From NCBI GenBank assembly GCA_947444195.1, contig CANEZL010000027.1, positions 1 through 64,000 of the forward strand: a stretch of 64,000 nt of DNA. The letters run 5' to 3'. This stretch comes from Methylobacteriaceae bacterium. GTDB taxonomy: Bacteria > Pseudomonadota > Alphaproteobacteria > Rhizobiales > Beijerinckiaceae. Position numbers and translations under genes: made by a program. Under the pieces are notes generated by a model. It had not been told where the DNA came from. It did not search any database and saw only the letters and a list, made by a program, of their open reading frames with translations. Within the stretch, counting starts at the first letter, position 1; each line of letters begins with the position of its first letter. Shown here one piece after another: positions 27,134-39,866 of the stretch.

Positions 27134-28675
27134 ATGCCCGAGACCCAGACCCGCCCGGCCGGCCGCTGCACCCGCGGCGCCCTGGCCTCCGTCGCCGCCG
27201 CCGCGCTCGTGGCGGGCGGCGCCGTCGGCGGCGCCTACCTCCCCGCCGTGACGCCCGCCTACGCCCAGGCCCTGCCCAAGACCCCCATCGAGGCCCCCGA
27301 GCATCCGCCGGGCTCGTTCGCCAACATCGTCGACAAGGTGAAGCCCGGCGTCGTCTCGGTGAAGGTGAAGCTCGACGACACCGCCTCCGACGACGAGGAC
27401 GGGCCGGGCCAGGGCTCGGGCCAGGGCGGCCGCAACCTCCAGAACGTGCCGCCGCAATTGCGCGAGTTCTTCCGCCGCTTCGGCCAGAACGGGCAGCCCG
27501 GCATGCAGCAGCAGCGCCAGGGCCAGCGCGGGGCCGTGGGCTCGGGCTTCATCATCTCCGGCGACGGCTACGTGGTGACCAACAACCACGTGGTCGATCA
27601 CGCCAAGACGGTGCAGGTCACCCTCGACGACGGCCGCACCCTCGACGCCAAGGTGATCGGCAAGGATTCCAAGACCGACATCGCGCTCCTGAAGATCAAC
27701 GAGGCGGGCAGCTACCCCTACGTCCAGTTCGGCAAGGCCGCCCCGCGGGTCGGCGACTGGGTGGTCGCCATCGGCAACCCGTTCGGCCTCGGCGGCACGG
27801 TCACGGCGGGCATCGTCTCGGCCCGCGGGCGCGACATCGGCGCCGGCCCCTACGACGACTTCCTGCAGATCGACGCGCCCATCAACAAGGGCAATTCGGG
27901 CGGTCCGACCTTCAACGTCAACGGCGAGGTGGTGGGCGTGAACACCGCCATCGCCTCGCCCTCGGGCGGCAGCGTCGGCCTCGCCTTCGCCATCCCCGCC
28001 GAGACGGTGCAGGCGGTGGTCGAGCAGCTGCGCACGGACGGCAAGGTCGCCCGTGGCTATCTCGGCGTGCAGGTCCAGCCGGTGACGCAGGACATCGCCG
28101 AGGGGCTCGGCCTGGCGAAGCCCAAGGGCGCCCTGGTGGACCACGCCGAGGACGGGACGCCCGCCGCCAAGGCCGGCCTCAAGGCCGGCGACTTGATCGA
28201 GCGGGTCAACGGCGACGCGATCGGCGACGCCCGCGAGCTCTCGCGCAAGATCGCGGGGCTGAAGCCCGGCGCCAAGGTCGAGGTCGCCTACCTGCGCGGC
28301 GGCAAGAGCGACACGGCGACGATCACGCTGGGCTCTCTGCCCGGCAACGGCACCAAGATGGCGCGAGGCGGCGACGCGACCGGCGACGGTCAGGCCCGGC
28401 TCGGCCTGAACCTCGCCCCGGCCGCCGAGGTCGGCCTGTCCGACCAGGGCGTGGCCGTGGTGGAGGTCGATCCGGACGGCCCGGCCGCGGCCAAGGGCAT
28501 CGAGCAGGGCGACGTGATCCTCGATGTGGGCGGCAAGAGCGTCGCCCGTCCCGCCGAGGTCGCGGCCCAGATCCGCGCGGCGGAATCGGCCGGACGCAAG
28601 GCCGTTCTGATGCGGATCAAGAACGGCAAGGGCGTCACCCGCTTCGTTGCCGTCTCGCTCAGCAAGACGGGCTGA
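27134..28675 (+). CDS. DegP/HtrA-type periplasmic serine protease
   Basis: The protein has 513 residues. A signal peptide (about 1-45) is followed by a trypsin-like domain with His152 (TNNHVVDHA), Asp182 (SKTDIALL) and Ser255 (GNSGGP), then two PDZ domains (about 290-380 and 410-500). A Gly/Gln-rich loop at 88-132 corresponds to the variable LA loop. It degrades or refolds damaged envelope proteins. GTG and ATG starts upstream are not needed; the ATG at 27134 begins the signal peptide. A strong terminator follows at 28694. Confidence 0.93.
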   Translation: MPETQTRPAGRCTRGALASVAAAALVAGGAVGGAYLPAVTPAYAQALPKTPIEAPEHPPGSFANIVDKVKPGVVSVKVKLDDTASDDEDGPGQGSGQGGRNLQNVPPQLREFFRRFGQNGQPGMQQQRQGQRGAVGSGFIISGDGYVVTNNHVVDHAKTVQVTLDDGRTLDAKVIGKDSKTDIALLKINEAGSYPYVQFGKAAPRVGDWVVAIGNPFGLGGTVTAGIVSARGRDIGAGPYDDFLQIDAPINKGNSGGPTFNVNGEVVGVNTAIASPSGGSVGLAFAIPAETVQAVVEQLRTDGKVARGYLGVQVQPVTQDIAEGLGLAKPKGALVDHAEDGTPAAKAGLKAGDLIERVNGDAIGDARELSRKIAGLKPGAKVEVAYLRGGKSDTATITLGSLPGNGTKMARGGDATGDGQARLGLNLAPAAEVGLSDQGVAVVEVDPDGPAAAKGIEQGDVILDVGGKSVARPAEVAAQIRAAESAGRKAVLMRIKNGKGVTRFVAVSLSKTG

Positions 28676-28693
28676 TCCCCGCCCGATCGATCC

Positions 28694-28714
28694 GGTGCCG
28701 GCCGAGCCGGCACC
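28694..28714 (+). terminator. Hairpin terminator after the DegP-type gene
   Basis: GGTGCCGGC-CGA-GCCGGCACC is a perfect 9-bp stem with a three-base loop, 18 bp after the stop codon. Confidence 0.65.
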
Positions 28715-28789
28715 TCCGTCAAGAGCGCTCCGGCTCGCAGATGGGCGGGTCGGAGCGCTCACGCGTGTCCGGACGGCCCCTCGGCAGGC

Positions 28790-29017
28790 CCCACCGCGGC
28801 GGCCACCAACCAGCCGCGCTACCTCGCCTATCAGGGTGCGGACGGGAAGAAGCGCGAGATCACCATCCGGCCGCAGAAGGCCGCGCCCCAGCTGGCCGAA
28901 GGCGGCCGGATCTGCCGCGCGGTCGATACCTCGGCGACGATCAGCGGCACCGGCTCGGCCGATCTGCCGACGGCGCTCGTCTGCCGCACGGGCAAGGGCG
29001 ACTGGGTCCCGGCCTGA
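28790..29017 (+). pseudogene. C-terminal fragment of a small protein with no start codon
   Basis: From about 28790 the plus strand encodes a natural-looking peptide: NQPRYLAYQGADGKKREITI, then RICRAVDTSATISGTGSADL, then CRTGKGDWVPA and a stop at 29015. No ATG, GTG or TTG precedes it in frame back into the degP terminator. The two cysteines and beta-rich pattern suggest a secreted domain. It is best read as a decayed gene that has lost its 5' end. A frameshift from the ATG at 28741 is possible but not supported by the residues there. Confidence 0.4.
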
Positions 29018-29062
29018 TCCCTGCTGGTTCACCGGCCGCGCCCGCTGGTCTATGCAGGGGGC

Positions 29063-29566
29063 ATGCGCGCCGGCCCGCTCCTCCCCCTCGTCCTCGCCGT
29101 CCTCTGGGCGGCGCCCGCGCGGGCGGAATCCTGCGACGCGCTCACCGCCCGGGTGATCCGGGTGACGGGCGCCTCGCTCGCCGGGCGGTCGGAGCCGGGC
29201 GCCGTCTTCCGGGCGGCGGATGCCGACCGGATGGTGCTCGATTGCCGGGCCCCCGCCCGCATCGTGCTGGGCTCAGTGGAGCGCCGGCCGCCGGTCGGCT
29301 GGTTCACCCTCGTCGGGCTCGCCGCGCGGGCGCTCGGCCGTGCGCCGCTGCGCGAGGCGCAGGTCCTCGCGCTGAACCTGAACCAGGATTCGCTCCTGGG
29401 CGACGCGCCCTTCGAGGGCCGTGCCGGTGGCGTCGTCCTGCGCTGCGAGACGGGCCCGCGGAGCGACAGCCTCGCGGGTCTCGCCAGCATCTGCACGGTC
29501 ACGGTGGCGAGGCGTCCGACCCTGCGCCGCAAGGCGGCCCTTCCGCCAGCGTCGCCGGCCGGTTAG
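29063..29566 (+). CDS. Secreted protein of unknown function (167 aa)
   Basis: A clear signal peptide ([21 protein letters not shown]) precedes a 145-residue domain with three cysteines (ESCDAL, LDCRAPA, LRCETG) and beta-rich spacing. The family is not recognised. It lies 10 bp upstream of kdsA in the same direction, so it may be co-transcribed and may act in the envelope. Confidence 0.6.
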   Translation: MRAGPLLPLVLAVLWAAPARAESCDALTARVIRVTGASLAGRSEPGAVFRAADADRMVLDCRAPARIVLGSVERRPPVGWFTLVGLAARALGRAPLREAQVLALNLNQDSLLGDAPFEGRAGGVVLRCETGPRSDSLAGLASICTVTVARRPTLRRKAALPPASPAG

Positions 29567-29576
29567 ACCCGCGGCC

Positions 29577-30425
29577 ATGGCGAACGAACAGAACACCACG
29601 GTCCGCGTCGGCGAGACCGCCTTCGGCAACCACCTGCCGCTCGCGCTCATCGCCGGGCCCTGCCAGCTCGAGAGCCGCGCCCACGCCCTCGAGATCGCTG
29701 CGGCGCTGAAGGAGATGGCGGCGGGCCTCGGCCTCGGCCTCGTCTTCAAGACCTCCTTCGACAAGGCGAACCGCACCTCCGGCAACGCGCAGCGCGGCCT
29801 CGGGCTGGAGGCCGCGCTGCCGGTCTTCGCCGAGATCCGCGAGAGCCTCGGCCTGCCGGTCCTCACCGACGTGCACGCGGCCGAGCAATGCGCCCCCGTC
29901 GCGCAGGCCGTGGACGTGCTCCAGATCCCCGCCTTCCTCTGCCGCCAGACCGACCTGCTGCTCGCTGCCGCCCATACGGGGCGGGTGGTCAACGTGAAGA
30001 AGGGGCAGTTCCTCGCCCCATGGGACATGGCCCACGTGGCCGCCAAGGTGACCGCGGCCGGCAACCCCAACGTCATCGTCACCGAGCGCGGCGCCTCCTT
30101 CGGCTACAACACCCTCGTCTCCGACATGCGCAGCCTGCCGATCATGGCCCAGGTCACGAGGGGCGCGCCGGTGGTGTTCGACGCCACCCATTCCGTGCAG
30201 CAGCCGGGGGGCCAGGGCGGCAGTTCCGGCGGTCAGCGCGAGTTCGTCGCCGTCCTCGCCCGTGCCGCGGTGGCGGTGGGCGTGGCGGGGGTCTTCATCG
30301 AGACCCATCCCGATCCCGACCGCGCCCCCTCGGACGGACCGAACATGGTGGCGCTGAAGGACATGCCGGCCCTGCTGGAAGAACTCGTCGCCTTCGACCG
30401 GCTCGCCAAGCGCCACCGGGGCTGA
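29577..30425 (+). CDS. kdsA: 2-dehydro-3-deoxyphosphooctonate aldolase (Kdo-8-phosphate synthase)
   Basis: This 282-residue TIM-barrel enzyme condenses phosphoenolpyruvate with arabinose-5-phosphate for the Kdo of lipopolysaccharide. Diagnostic segments are [57 protein letters not shown] and the [12 protein letters not shown] loop. The ATG at 29577 is chosen since homology starts there and the longer frame is antisense-like. It converges on the methyltransferase gene with 11 bp between stops. Confidence 0.95.
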   Translation: MANEQNTTVRVGETAFGNHLPLALIAGPCQLESRAHALEIAAALKEMAAGLGLGLVFKTSFDKANRTSGNAQRGLGLEAALPVFAEIRESLGLPVLTDVHAAEQCAPVAQAVDVLQIPAFLCRQTDLLLAAAHTGRVVNVKKGQFLAPWDMAHVAAKVTAAGNPNVIVTERGASFGYNTLVSDMRSLPIMAQVTRGAPVVFDATHSVQQPGGQGGSSGGQREFVAVLARAAVAVGVAGVFIETHPDPDRAPSDGPNMVALKDMPALLEELVAFDRLAKRHRG

Positions 30426-30436
30426 ATCCGAGGCTC

Positions 30437-31105
30437 TCAGCCCGTCGGCACGAGGACGTGCGCGCGCAGGGGCTGGGTCAGGCCGTAGCCGTCCGCCTCC
30501 CGCGTCGCGGCCACCTCGAAGGCCGCGGCGATGCCGGCCTCGTCCGCCCGGATCGCCGCCGCGCGGGCGGGATCGACCGCCGTCACCCGGGCGAGGAAGG
30601 CCACGTGGTCGGGGAAGGTCTCGTGGCGCGCGAAGGTGACGTCGCGGGCGCAGGTGAAGGCACCGGAGGCGACCGCCGCGGCGATGGCCGCCTGCGCCGC
30701 GGCGCGGATCTCGGTCTCGTCCTCGATCGGCCGGAGCGCGGCGAAGAAGCTGCCCTCGGCCAGGGGCTCCACCACCACGATGGGCTTGCCCGGCCCGACA
30801 ACGCGGGCCGCCTCGTCCAGGGCCGCGCGCGGGTTCGGCACGTGGTGCAGGGCGTTGAGGATCACCGCCCCGTCGAAGCTCGCGTCGGGGAAGGGCAGCG
30901 CCTCCGCCGAGCCCTGCTCGAACCGGGCCGCGGGCACGCGGTCGGAGGCCGCCCGGATCGCGGCCTCGCCCGGATCGATCCCGGTCACCGCCGCACCCTG
31001 GGCCGCCAGCGACTTGGCGAGGACGCCCGGGCCGCAGCCGATATCGAGGATCCGGCGCCCCTCGACGGGAGCGAAGGTCTCGAGGATGAGCGAGAGCGAA
31101 TCCAT
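30437..31105 (-). CDS. SAM-dependent methyltransferase (class I, UbiE-like)
   Basis: The protein has 222 residues. Motif I is RILDIGCGPGVLAKSLAAQG, motif II VTGIDPGEAAI, and the post-motif is AVILNALHHVPNPRAALDEA, as in Methyltransf_11 proteins. The substrate cannot be told. The ATG at 31105 (MDSLSLILETF) gives a compact domain; the frame upstream runs into a dispersed repeat and is rejected. Confidence 0.75.
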   Translation of the reverse strand: MDSLSLILETFAPVEGRRILDIGCGPGVLAKSLAAQGAAVTGIDPGEAAIRAASDRVPAARFEQGSAEALPFPDASFDGAVILNALHHVPNPRAALDEAARVVGPGKPIVVVEPLAEGSFFAALRPIEDETEIRAAAQAAIAAAVASGAFTCARDVTFARHETFPDHVAFLARVTAVDPARAAAIRADEAGIAAAFEVAATREADGYGLTQPLRAHVLVPTG

Positions 31106-31188
31106 GCGCGGGCGTCTCCGGAGGCGGTGACAGCGTCCTAGCGCAGGCCGCGGGGACGCACCACGCGCCCGACACGCATCCAGCTTCC

Positions 31189-31289
31189 AGAGCATGCTGC
31201 TTTTTCACGGAAACGGCAGCATGCTCTATCTCTTCGTGGTCGCACGAAGGTTTCGGAAAACCGGATCCCACTTTTCCGCATCGTGCTCC
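31189..31289. repeat. Two-hairpin intergenic repeat, copy C
   Basis: This is near identical to copy A and in the same orientation: AGAGCATGCTGCTTTTTCAC, then GGCAGCATGCTCTATCTCTT, then CGTGGTCGCACGA, GGAAAACCGGATCCCAC, TTTTCCGCATCGTGCTC. It lies upstream of the methyltransferase gene, so it is not simply a terminator for its neighbours. The rest of the 435-bp gap up to 31540 holds the EcfG promoter at 31479 and no gene. Confidence 0.85.
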
Positions 31290-31478
31290 AAACGCCTGCG
31301 ACCCCTCGGATATCGCGGTCGGTCAGGATTTCATTCCGTTCGCGCCGAGATCCACGGATCCGCGTCCACCGCATCGACACAATTGGAACCCTGTTCAGGC
31401 GATGTTCATTAACGCGACAGAGATCGACACCTGTCGAGGCCTTGTCCGAGGCGGGATGAGACACGGTCGGAATTGTTC

Positions 31479-31503
31479 GGAACCGCATCTGCACTTCCGC
31501 GTT
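31479..31503 (+). promoter_or_regulatory. Consensus EcfG (general stress response) promoter
   Basis: GGAAC at 31479-31483 is followed after exactly 16 bases by CGTT at 31500-31503, a full match to the alphaproteobacterial EcfG/SigT/RpoE2 consensus. The -10 is 38 bp before the ATG of the Gly/Tyr-rich protein. That gene is therefore predicted to belong to the PhyR-NepR-EcfG regulon. Confidence 0.7.
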
Positions 31504-31540
31504 GTTCCAGTAATCCGATCCAAGATCGAGAAGGGATATC

Positions 31541-31843
31541 ATGCGCAAGTTCGCCATTCTGTCCGTCGCCGCCGTCTCGATGGCCGCGCTCACCGCCACC
31601 GCGGCTGACGCCCGTCCGCGCGGCTATTACGGCGGCCATGGCTACGCGCCCCATGCCGGCTACGGTTACGGCGGCGGCTATCGCGGCGGACGCCGCGGCA
31701 TCGGCACCGGTGCGGCCGTGGGCCTCGGCATCGCGGGCCTGGCAGCCGGCGCCATCGCCGCGGGTGCTGCGCGCGACGCCTACTACAACAACGGTTACGG
31801 CTATGGCCGGCCGAGCTACGGCTACTACGGCTACCCCTACTGA
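31541..31843 (+). CDS. Secreted Gly/Tyr-rich small protein (100 aa), predicted stress-induced
   Basis: A signal peptide (MRKFAILSVAAVSMAALTATAADA) precedes a Gly/Tyr/His-rich repeat-like stretch (RGYYGGHGYAPHAGYGYGGG), a glycine-zipper-like hydrophobic segment (GIGTGAAVGLGIAGLAAGAI) and a Tyr-rich tail ending GYYGYPY. It should be periplasmic or associated with the outer membrane; its function is unknown. GAAGGGA precedes the ATG. It has a consensus EcfG promoter upstream and a strong intrinsic terminator downstream, so it is a stand-alone unit. Confidence 0.75.
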   Translation: MRKFAILSVAAVSMAALTATAADARPRGYYGGHGYAPHAGYGYGGGYRGGRRGIGTGAAVGLGIAGLAAGAIAAGAARDAYYNNGYGYGRPSYGYYGYPY

Positions 31844-31866
31844 GGGTAAGCCACCCTGGGAACATG

Positions 31867-31903
31867 AAGAGCGGTCGGCGCGAGCCGGCCGCTCTTCTCG
31901 TTT
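31867..31903 (+). terminator. Intrinsic terminator after the Gly/Tyr-rich gene
   Basis: AAGAGCGGTCGGC-GCGA-GCCGGCCGCTCTT is a 13-bp stem (one G-T wobble) followed by CTCGTTT. It can serve both directions, as the convergent queF gene ends at 31908. Confidence 0.8.
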
Positions 31904-31907
31904 GTCC

Positions 31908-32357
31908 TCAGCGCGCCCGGTAGGGCGGAACGCCGGGATCGGGCAACCAGACGTTCCGGGGCGGCTCGCCCGTCTGCCAGAACACGTCGATGGGGATGCC
32001 CCCGCGCGGGTACCAGAACCCGCCGATGCGCAGGTATCGCGGTTCGAGGAGCGCCGTCAGCGTCTTGCCAATGGCGACCGTGCAATCCTCGTGGAAGGCG
32101 CCGTGGTTGCGGAAGGCGCCGAGATAGAGCTTCAGCGCCTTCGATTCCACGAGCCAGCGGTCCGGCACGTAGTCGATCACCAGGATCGCGAAATCGGGCT
32201 GGCCCGTCACCGGGCAGAGCGAGGTGAACTCGGGCGCGGTGAAGCGCGCGCAGTAATCGGTGTCGGGATGCGGGTTCGGCACCCGGTCGAGGCGGGCCTC
32301 GTCGGGGGAAGCGGGCAGGGGGGTCGCCTGCCCGAGCTGCAGCGTCTCGTTCGTCAT
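31908..32357 (-). CDS. queF: NADPH-dependent 7-cyano-7-deazaguanine reductase
   Basis: This 149-residue enzyme reduces preQ0 to preQ1 in queuosine synthesis. Cys48 in [12 protein letters not shown] forms the thioimide with substrate, Asp55 is the general acid, and [20 protein letters not shown] is the QueF signature. It is the short, single-domain (YkvM-type) form. The ATG at 32357 is chosen because homology starts soon after; the frame upstream is antisense to enolase. Other queuosine genes are not nearby. Confidence 0.95.
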   Translation of the reverse strand: MTNETLQLGQATPLPASPDEARLDRVPNPHPDTDYCARFTAPEFTSLCPVTGQPDFAILVIDYVPDRWLVESKALKLYLGAFRNHGAFHEDCTVAIGKTLTALLEPRYLRIGGFWYPRGGIPIDVFWQTGEPPRNVWLPDPGVPPYRAR

Positions 32358-32498
32358 GCCCTGCCTATAGCCCGCCCCGGCCGGCCTTGCATCCGCCCCC
32401 GGCCGGGGGCAGCCTTGCGCGGGTGCGTCGGCGCTCCCCGCCCACGATCCGCAGGGCGCGGCCGATGCGCTTGCCGCGCGGCCAAGGTTGGCCGATAA

Positions 32499-34264
<1,766 letters not shown>

Positions 34265-34298
34265 GTCTTTCCTAACCCTGTCCCGCGATGCTCCCGCC

Positions 34299-34610
34299 AT
34301 GGTCGTCCGTCGCCGCATCCGCATGGTCGTGCTCCCGCTCGGTCTCTGGACCGTGTCGGCGCTCGTGTGCGGCTACTTCGTCTATCAGGCCGAGAGCGGG
34401 AACCGCGGCCTGGAGGCCAAGCGCGCCCTGAAGATCCAGGCCTACGGCCTCTCCCAGGATCTGGCCGCCGCCAAGGCCGAGCGCGCCACCTGGGAGCACC
34501 GCGTCGCCCTCCTGCGCAGCGAGCAGATCGACCGCGATCTCCTGGAGGAGCGCGCCCGCCTCGTGCTCGGGCGCGTGCACGCCAACGACGTGGTCATCAT
34601 CGATCCCTGA
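34299..34610 (+). CDS. ftsB: Septum formation initiator FtsB (DivIC family)
   Basis: This 103-residue bitopic protein has a basic N-terminus, one membrane helix (LPLGLWTVSALVCGYFVYQA), then a coiled coil (LSQDLAAAKAERATWEHRVALL). It ends with LLEERARLVLGRVHANDVVI, the DivIC/FtsB tail. It acts with FtsL and FtsQ in the divisome. The place between eno and pdhA is conserved in alphaproteobacteria. The ATG at 34299 starts the basic segment. Confidence 0.88.
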   Translation: MVVRRRIRMVVLPLGLWTVSALVCGYFVYQAESGNRGLEAKRALKIQAYGLSQDLAAAKAERATWEHRVALLRSEQIDRDLLEERARLVLGRVHANDVVIIDP

Positions 34611-34760
34611 TCCCCTCCGCGCGGTGACCGGACGGTCATCTGACCCGGTGGTCACATGTCCTGACAATCGCCGTCCCGCTGTCAGAGGCGTGGCCCTCGC
34701 ATTCGACCGATTCCTGGCCTAAACCGAGCCACGAAACGGTCAAATTCCAGGGAGCGAAGC

Positions 34761-35807
34761 ATGGACGCCGCCAAGGACGCGGGGCAGCCCGAGCCGCAGG
34801 CCGAGGCCGCACACAGGCCGGCTCCCAACGCTCCCCAGTTCACCCGCGACGAAGACCTCCACGCCTATTACGAGATGCTGCTGATCCGCCGCTTCGAGGA
34901 GAAGGCGGGCCAGCTCTACGGCATGGGCCTGATCGGCGGCTTCTGCCACCTCTACATCGGCCAGGAAGCCGTGGTCATCGGCATGCAGATGGCCTCGGTG
35001 GAGGGTGACCAGGTCATCACCGGCTACCGCGACCACGGCCACATGCTCGCCTGCGGCATGGACCCCAAGGGCGTGATGGCCGAGCTCACCGGGCGCCGCG
35101 GCGGCTATTCCCGCGGCAAGGGCGGCTCGATGCACATGTTCAGCCGCGAGAAGCAGTTCTTCGGCGGCCACGGCATCGTCGGCGCGCAGGTCTCCCTCGG
35201 CACCGGCCTCGCCTTCGCCGACCATTACCGCGAGAACGGCAAGGTCAGCCTCACCTATATGGGCGACGGCGCGGCCAACCAGGGCCAGGTCTACGAGAGC
35301 TTCAACATGGCCGCGCTCTGGAAGCTGCCGGTCGTGTACGTGATCGAGAACAACCGCTACGCCATGGGCACCTCGGTGGCCCGCGCCTCGGCGCAGACGG
35401 ACTTCTCGAAGCGCGGCCTCTCCTTCGGCATCCCCGGCGAGCAGGTGGACGGCATGGACGTGCGCACCGTGCGCGAGGCGGCGACGCGCGCCATCGAGCA
35501 CGCCCGCACCGGCCAGGGCCCCTACATCCTGGAGATGCAGACCTACCGCTACCGCGGCCACTCCATGTCCGACCCGGCCAAGTACCGGTCGAAGGACGAG
35601 GTCTCGAAGATGCGGGACGAGCACGACCCGATCGAGATGGTGCGCAAGCGCCTGATCGAGCTGCACGGCGTGCCGGAAGCCGACCTGAAGGCGACCGACG
35701 CCAAGGTGCGCGAGATCGTCAACGACTCGGCGGAGTTCGCCACGAACGATCCCGAGCCGGATCCCTCCGAGCTCTGGACCGACATCCTGCTCGAAGCCCG
35801 CGCCTGA
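34761..35807 (+). CDS. pdhA: Pyruvate dehydrogenase E1 component, alpha subunit
   Basis: This 348-residue ThDP-dependent subunit binds the cofactor through [20 protein letters not shown] and NNRYAMGTS. The phosphorylation-loop region [20 protein letters not shown] is also present. It decarboxylates pyruvate together with PdhB. The GGGAGCG ribosome site precedes the ATG at 34761. It heads an operon pdhA-pdhB-DUF5076-uma2-pdhC-DUF559-lpd, and the 150 bp before it hold its promoter. Confidence 0.96.
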   Translation: MDAAKDAGQPEPQAEAAHRPAPNAPQFTRDEDLHAYYEMLLIRRFEEKAGQLYGMGLIGGFCHLYIGQEAVVIGMQMASVEGDQVITGYRDHGHMLACGMDPKGVMAELTGRRGGYSRGKGGSMHMFSREKQFFGGHGIVGAQVSLGTGLAFADHYRENGKVSLTYMGDGAANQGQVYESFNMAALWKLPVVYVIENNRYAMGTSVARASAQTDFSKRGLSFGIPGEQVDGMDVRTVREAATRAIEHARTGQGPYILEMQTYRYRGHSMSDPAKYRSKDEVSKMRDEHDPIEMVRKRLIELHGVPEADLKATDAKVREIVNDSAEFATNDPEPDPSELWTDILLEARA

Positions 35808-35874
35808 CGCCGGCTCGAGCCCCACACCGCACCGCCTTCCTGGCCGCCCCGCCGCCCCCATCGCAGAGCAAGAC

Positions 35875-37320
<1,446 letters not shown>

Positions 37321-37380
37321 GCCCGCGCCGCTCCTCCCCCGCGCGGCCCGCGCGGGGCGATCTCGAGAGGGCTGCCAGCC

Positions 37381-37656
37381 ATGAGCCAAGCGTTCGAGGA
37401 ACTCTCCCTGCCCCCCGACGTCGCCGAGAACGGCGGCGTCGAGGTGCTGCGCGCGATCGTGGTGGACGGCGCGGTGAGCGTCGCCCTGCGGCGCTCCTTC
37501 GACGATCCGGCGACCTGGGGCCGTCTCCTCGTCGACCTCGCCCGGCAGGCCGCCCGCGCCTACGCGCTGGAGACCGAGATGTCGGAGGAGGACGCGTTCG
37601 CGCGCATCCGCGTGGGCTTCGAGGCGGACGGCCTCGATCCCGGCGCCCTCAATTAG
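37381..37656 (+). CDS. DUF5076 domain protein (91 aa)
   Basis: This small acidic protein has the pattern GGVEVLRAIVVDGAVSVALR, then WGRLLVDLARQAARAYALET, as in DUF5076 proteins found within alphaproteobacterial pdh operons. No catalytic motif or signal peptide is seen. GAGAGGGCTGCC precedes the ATG. Because its position is conserved, a role linked to the complex is likely but unproved. Confidence 0.8.
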   Translation: MSQAFEELSLPPDVAENGGVEVLRAIVVDGAVSVALRRSFDDPATWGRLLVDLARQAARAYALETEMSEEDAFARIRVGFEADGLDPGALN

Positions 37657-37666
37657 CGGCCGCCCC

Positions 37667-38260
37667 ATGGGAGCGCCCGCGCACCGCCCCGCGACCTACG
37701 CCGACCTCGAGGCCGTGCCGGAGCACTTGGTCGCCGAGATCATCGACGGCGTGCTGGAGACGCATCCGCGCCCGCGTCCCCGACACGCCGCGGCCGCGGT
37801 CCGACTGTCCAGCGAGCTCGACCGACCCTTCTCGAGGGGGCGGGGCGGCCCCGGCGGCTGGATCTTCATGGCCGAGCCTGAGATCCATCTCCGCACGCAG
37901 ATCGTGGTGCCGGACGTCGCCGGCTGGCGGCGGTCGCGCCTTCCCGCCGAGCCGGACACCGCCTTCATCGAGGTGGCGCCGGACTGGGTCTGCGAGATCC
38001 TCTCGCCCTCGACCACGCGGATCGACCGGGGACCCAAGCGCCGGATCTACGCGGAGGCCGGCGTCGGCCACCTCTGGCTGCTCGATCCGACCGCGGGCCT
38101 GCTCGAATCCTTCACCCTGAGCGAGGGCACGTGGCGCCTCGACGGCACCGTCCAGCGCGGCGAGACCGTGGCCCTGCCGCCCTTCGACGCCGTCCCGTTC
38201 CCGCTCGACGACCTGTTCGCCTTCGACGACCCGGCCGCCCCGTCACCGACCGAGACCTGA
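37667..38260 (+). CDS. Uma2 family (DUF820) PD-(D/E)XK nuclease-fold protein
   Basis: This 197-residue protein has the family order: [21 protein letters not shown] at the start, then [13 protein letters not shown] (the PD of the fold), [14 protein letters not shown] and [14 protein letters not shown]. Uma2 genes are multi-copy and mobile-looking in cyanobacteria and some alphaproteobacteria; their biological role is not established. Here it lies inside the pdh operon, 10 bp after DUF5076 and 4 bp before pdhC. It is therefore translated from the same message. Confidence 0.85.
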   Translation: MGAPAHRPATYADLEAVPEHLVAEIIDGVLETHPRPRPRHAAAAVRLSSELDRPFSRGRGGPGGWIFMAEPEIHLRTQIVVPDVAGWRRSRLPAEPDTAFIEVAPDWVCEILSPSTTRIDRGPKRRIYAEAGVGHLWLLDPTAGLLESFTLSEGTWRLDGTVQRGETVALPPFDAVPFPLDDLFAFDDPAAPSPTET

Positions 38261-38264
38261 AACC

Positions 38265-39701
38265 ATGCCGATCAACGTCCTGATGCCCGCCTTGTCTCCC
38301 ACGATGGAGAAGGGCAACCTCGCCAAATGGCTCAAGAAGGAGGGCGACGCGGTCAAGTCCGGCGACATCCTCGCCGAGATCGAGACCGACAAGGCCACGA
38401 TGGAGGTCGAGGCCATCGACGAGGGCGTGCTCGCCAAGATCGTGGTGGCGGAAGGCACGGCCGACGTGCCGGTCAACGACCTGATCGCGATCATCGCCGC
38501 CGACGGTGAGGACGTCGCGGCCGCGGCCGCCGGCGGTGGCGGCGCCAAGGCTGGCGAGACCGCCAAGGGCGGCGAGGCCCCGAAGGCCGAGGCGCCGAAG
38601 GCGGCCGCCGAGACGCCGGCGGCCGGCCAGAACACCACGCCCGGCGGCGGCCACATGTCCTACGAGCGGGTGAACGAGGCCCCCGAAGGCGCCAAGCCCG
38701 CCGCGGGCGGCGCCCCGGCGGGTTCGGGCGGGCGCGTCTTCGCCTCGCCCCTCGCCCGCCGGATCGCCAAGCAGGAGGGCGTCGAGCTCGGCGCCGTCCA
38801 GGGCACGGGCCCGCACGGCCGCATCATCGCCCGCGACGTGCAGGCGGCCAAGGCCTCCGGCGCCACCAAGGCGCCCGCCGCGCAGCAGGCCGCGCCCGAG
38901 GCCGCCAAGGCCGCCGCGCCCGCGCCCGCGCCGAAGGCCGCCTCCGGCGCGCCCGCCGGCCTCAGCGCCGATCAGGTCCGCGGCTTCTTCGCGAAGGACG
39001 CCTACGAGGAGATCCCCCTCGACGGCATGCGCAAGACCATCGCCAAGCGCCTCACCGAGGCGCTGCAGGTGGCCCCGCACTTCTACCTCACCGTGGATTG
39101 CGAGCTCGACGCGCTGATGAAGCTGCGCGAGACGCTGAACGGCTCGGCCGGCAAGGACAAGGACGGCAAGCCGCTCTTCAAGCTCTCGGTGAACGACTTC
39201 GTCATCAAGGCGATGGGCCTCGCGCTCACCCGCGTGCCGGCGGCCAACGCCGTGTGGGCCGAGGACCGCATCCTGCGCTTCAAGCACGCCGAGGTCGGCG
39301 TGGCGGTGGCCATCGACGGCGGCCTGTTCACGCCGATCATCCGCCGGGCGGACGAGAAGACGCTGTCCGCCATCTCCAACGAGATGAAGGATTTCGCGGC
39401 GCGCGCGCGGGCCAAGAAGCTGAAGCCGGAGGAGTACCAGGGCGGCGTCACCTCGGTGTCGAACCTCGGCATGTTCGGCATCAAGCACTTCACCGCCGTG
39501 ATCAACCCGCCGCAATCGAGCATCCTCGCGGTCGGCGCGGGCGAGAAGCGCGTGGTGGTGAAGGACGGCCAGCCCGCCGTGGTGCAGGTGATGACCTGCA
39601 CGCTCTCCTGCGACCACCGCGTCCTCGACGGCGCGCTCGGCGCGGAGCTCGTCTCGGCCTTCAAGGGCCTGATCGAGAACCCGATGGGCATGCTGGTGTG
39701 A
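38265..39701 (+). CDS. pdhC: Dihydrolipoamide acetyltransferase (PDH E2)
   Basis: The protein has 478 residues. A lipoyl domain (Lys43) is followed by an Ala/Pro linker, the peripheral-subunit-binding domain ([20 protein letters not shown], then GTGPHGRI) and an Ala/Pro linker. The catalytic domain ends with [14 protein letters not shown], which holds the HxxxDG active site. It forms the core of the complex and passes acetyl groups to CoA. Only 4 bp separate it from the Uma2 stop. Confidence 0.96.
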   Translation: MPINVLMPALSPTMEKGNLAKWLKKEGDAVKSGDILAEIETDKATMEVEAIDEGVLAKIVVAEGTADVPVNDLIAIIAADGEDVAAAAAGGGGAKAGETAKGGEAPKAEAPKAAAETPAAGQNTTPGGGHMSYERVNEAPEGAKPAAGGAPAGSGGRVFASPLARRIAKQEGVELGAVQGTGPHGRIIARDVQAAKASGATKAPAAQQAAPEAAKAAAPAPAPKAASGAPAGLSADQVRGFFAKDAYEEIPLDGMRKTIAKRLTEALQVAPHFYLTVDCELDALMKLRETLNGSAGKDKDGKPLFKLSVNDFVIKAMGLALTRVPAANAVWAEDRILRFKHAEVGVAVAIDGGLFTPIIRRADEKTLSAISNEMKDFAARARAKKLKPEEYQGGVTSVSNLGMFGIKHFTAVINPPQSSILAVGAGEKRVVVKDGQPAVVQVMTCTLSCDHRVLDGALGAELVSAFKGLIENPMGMLV

Positions 39702-39716
39702 CGGGCACCGACGCTG

Positions 39717-39763
39717 CCTCTCCTCCCCCTTGCGGGGAGGAGCCGGAGGTGGGGGTGGTTCCG
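39717..39763. repeat. Inverted repeat, left copy flanking the DUF559 gene
   Basis: CTCCCCCTTGCGGGGAGG is followed by AGCCGGAG and then GTGGGGGTGGTTCCG. The reverse complement of 40288-40334 matches this with one short mismatch block and a 1-nt indel, about 85% by eye. It starts 15 bp after the pdhC stop, 104 bp before the DUF559 ATG. Confidence 0.85.
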
Positions 39764-39866
39764 GACGAGGCGCTCCCCCGCCATCCGGGCCGTCCCGAAA
39801 CCGGGCGCGGAATGCCTCACCCGTTCTCGCCGGCGAAGGGCGACCTTCTGTTCTGAGGCTGCCGCC

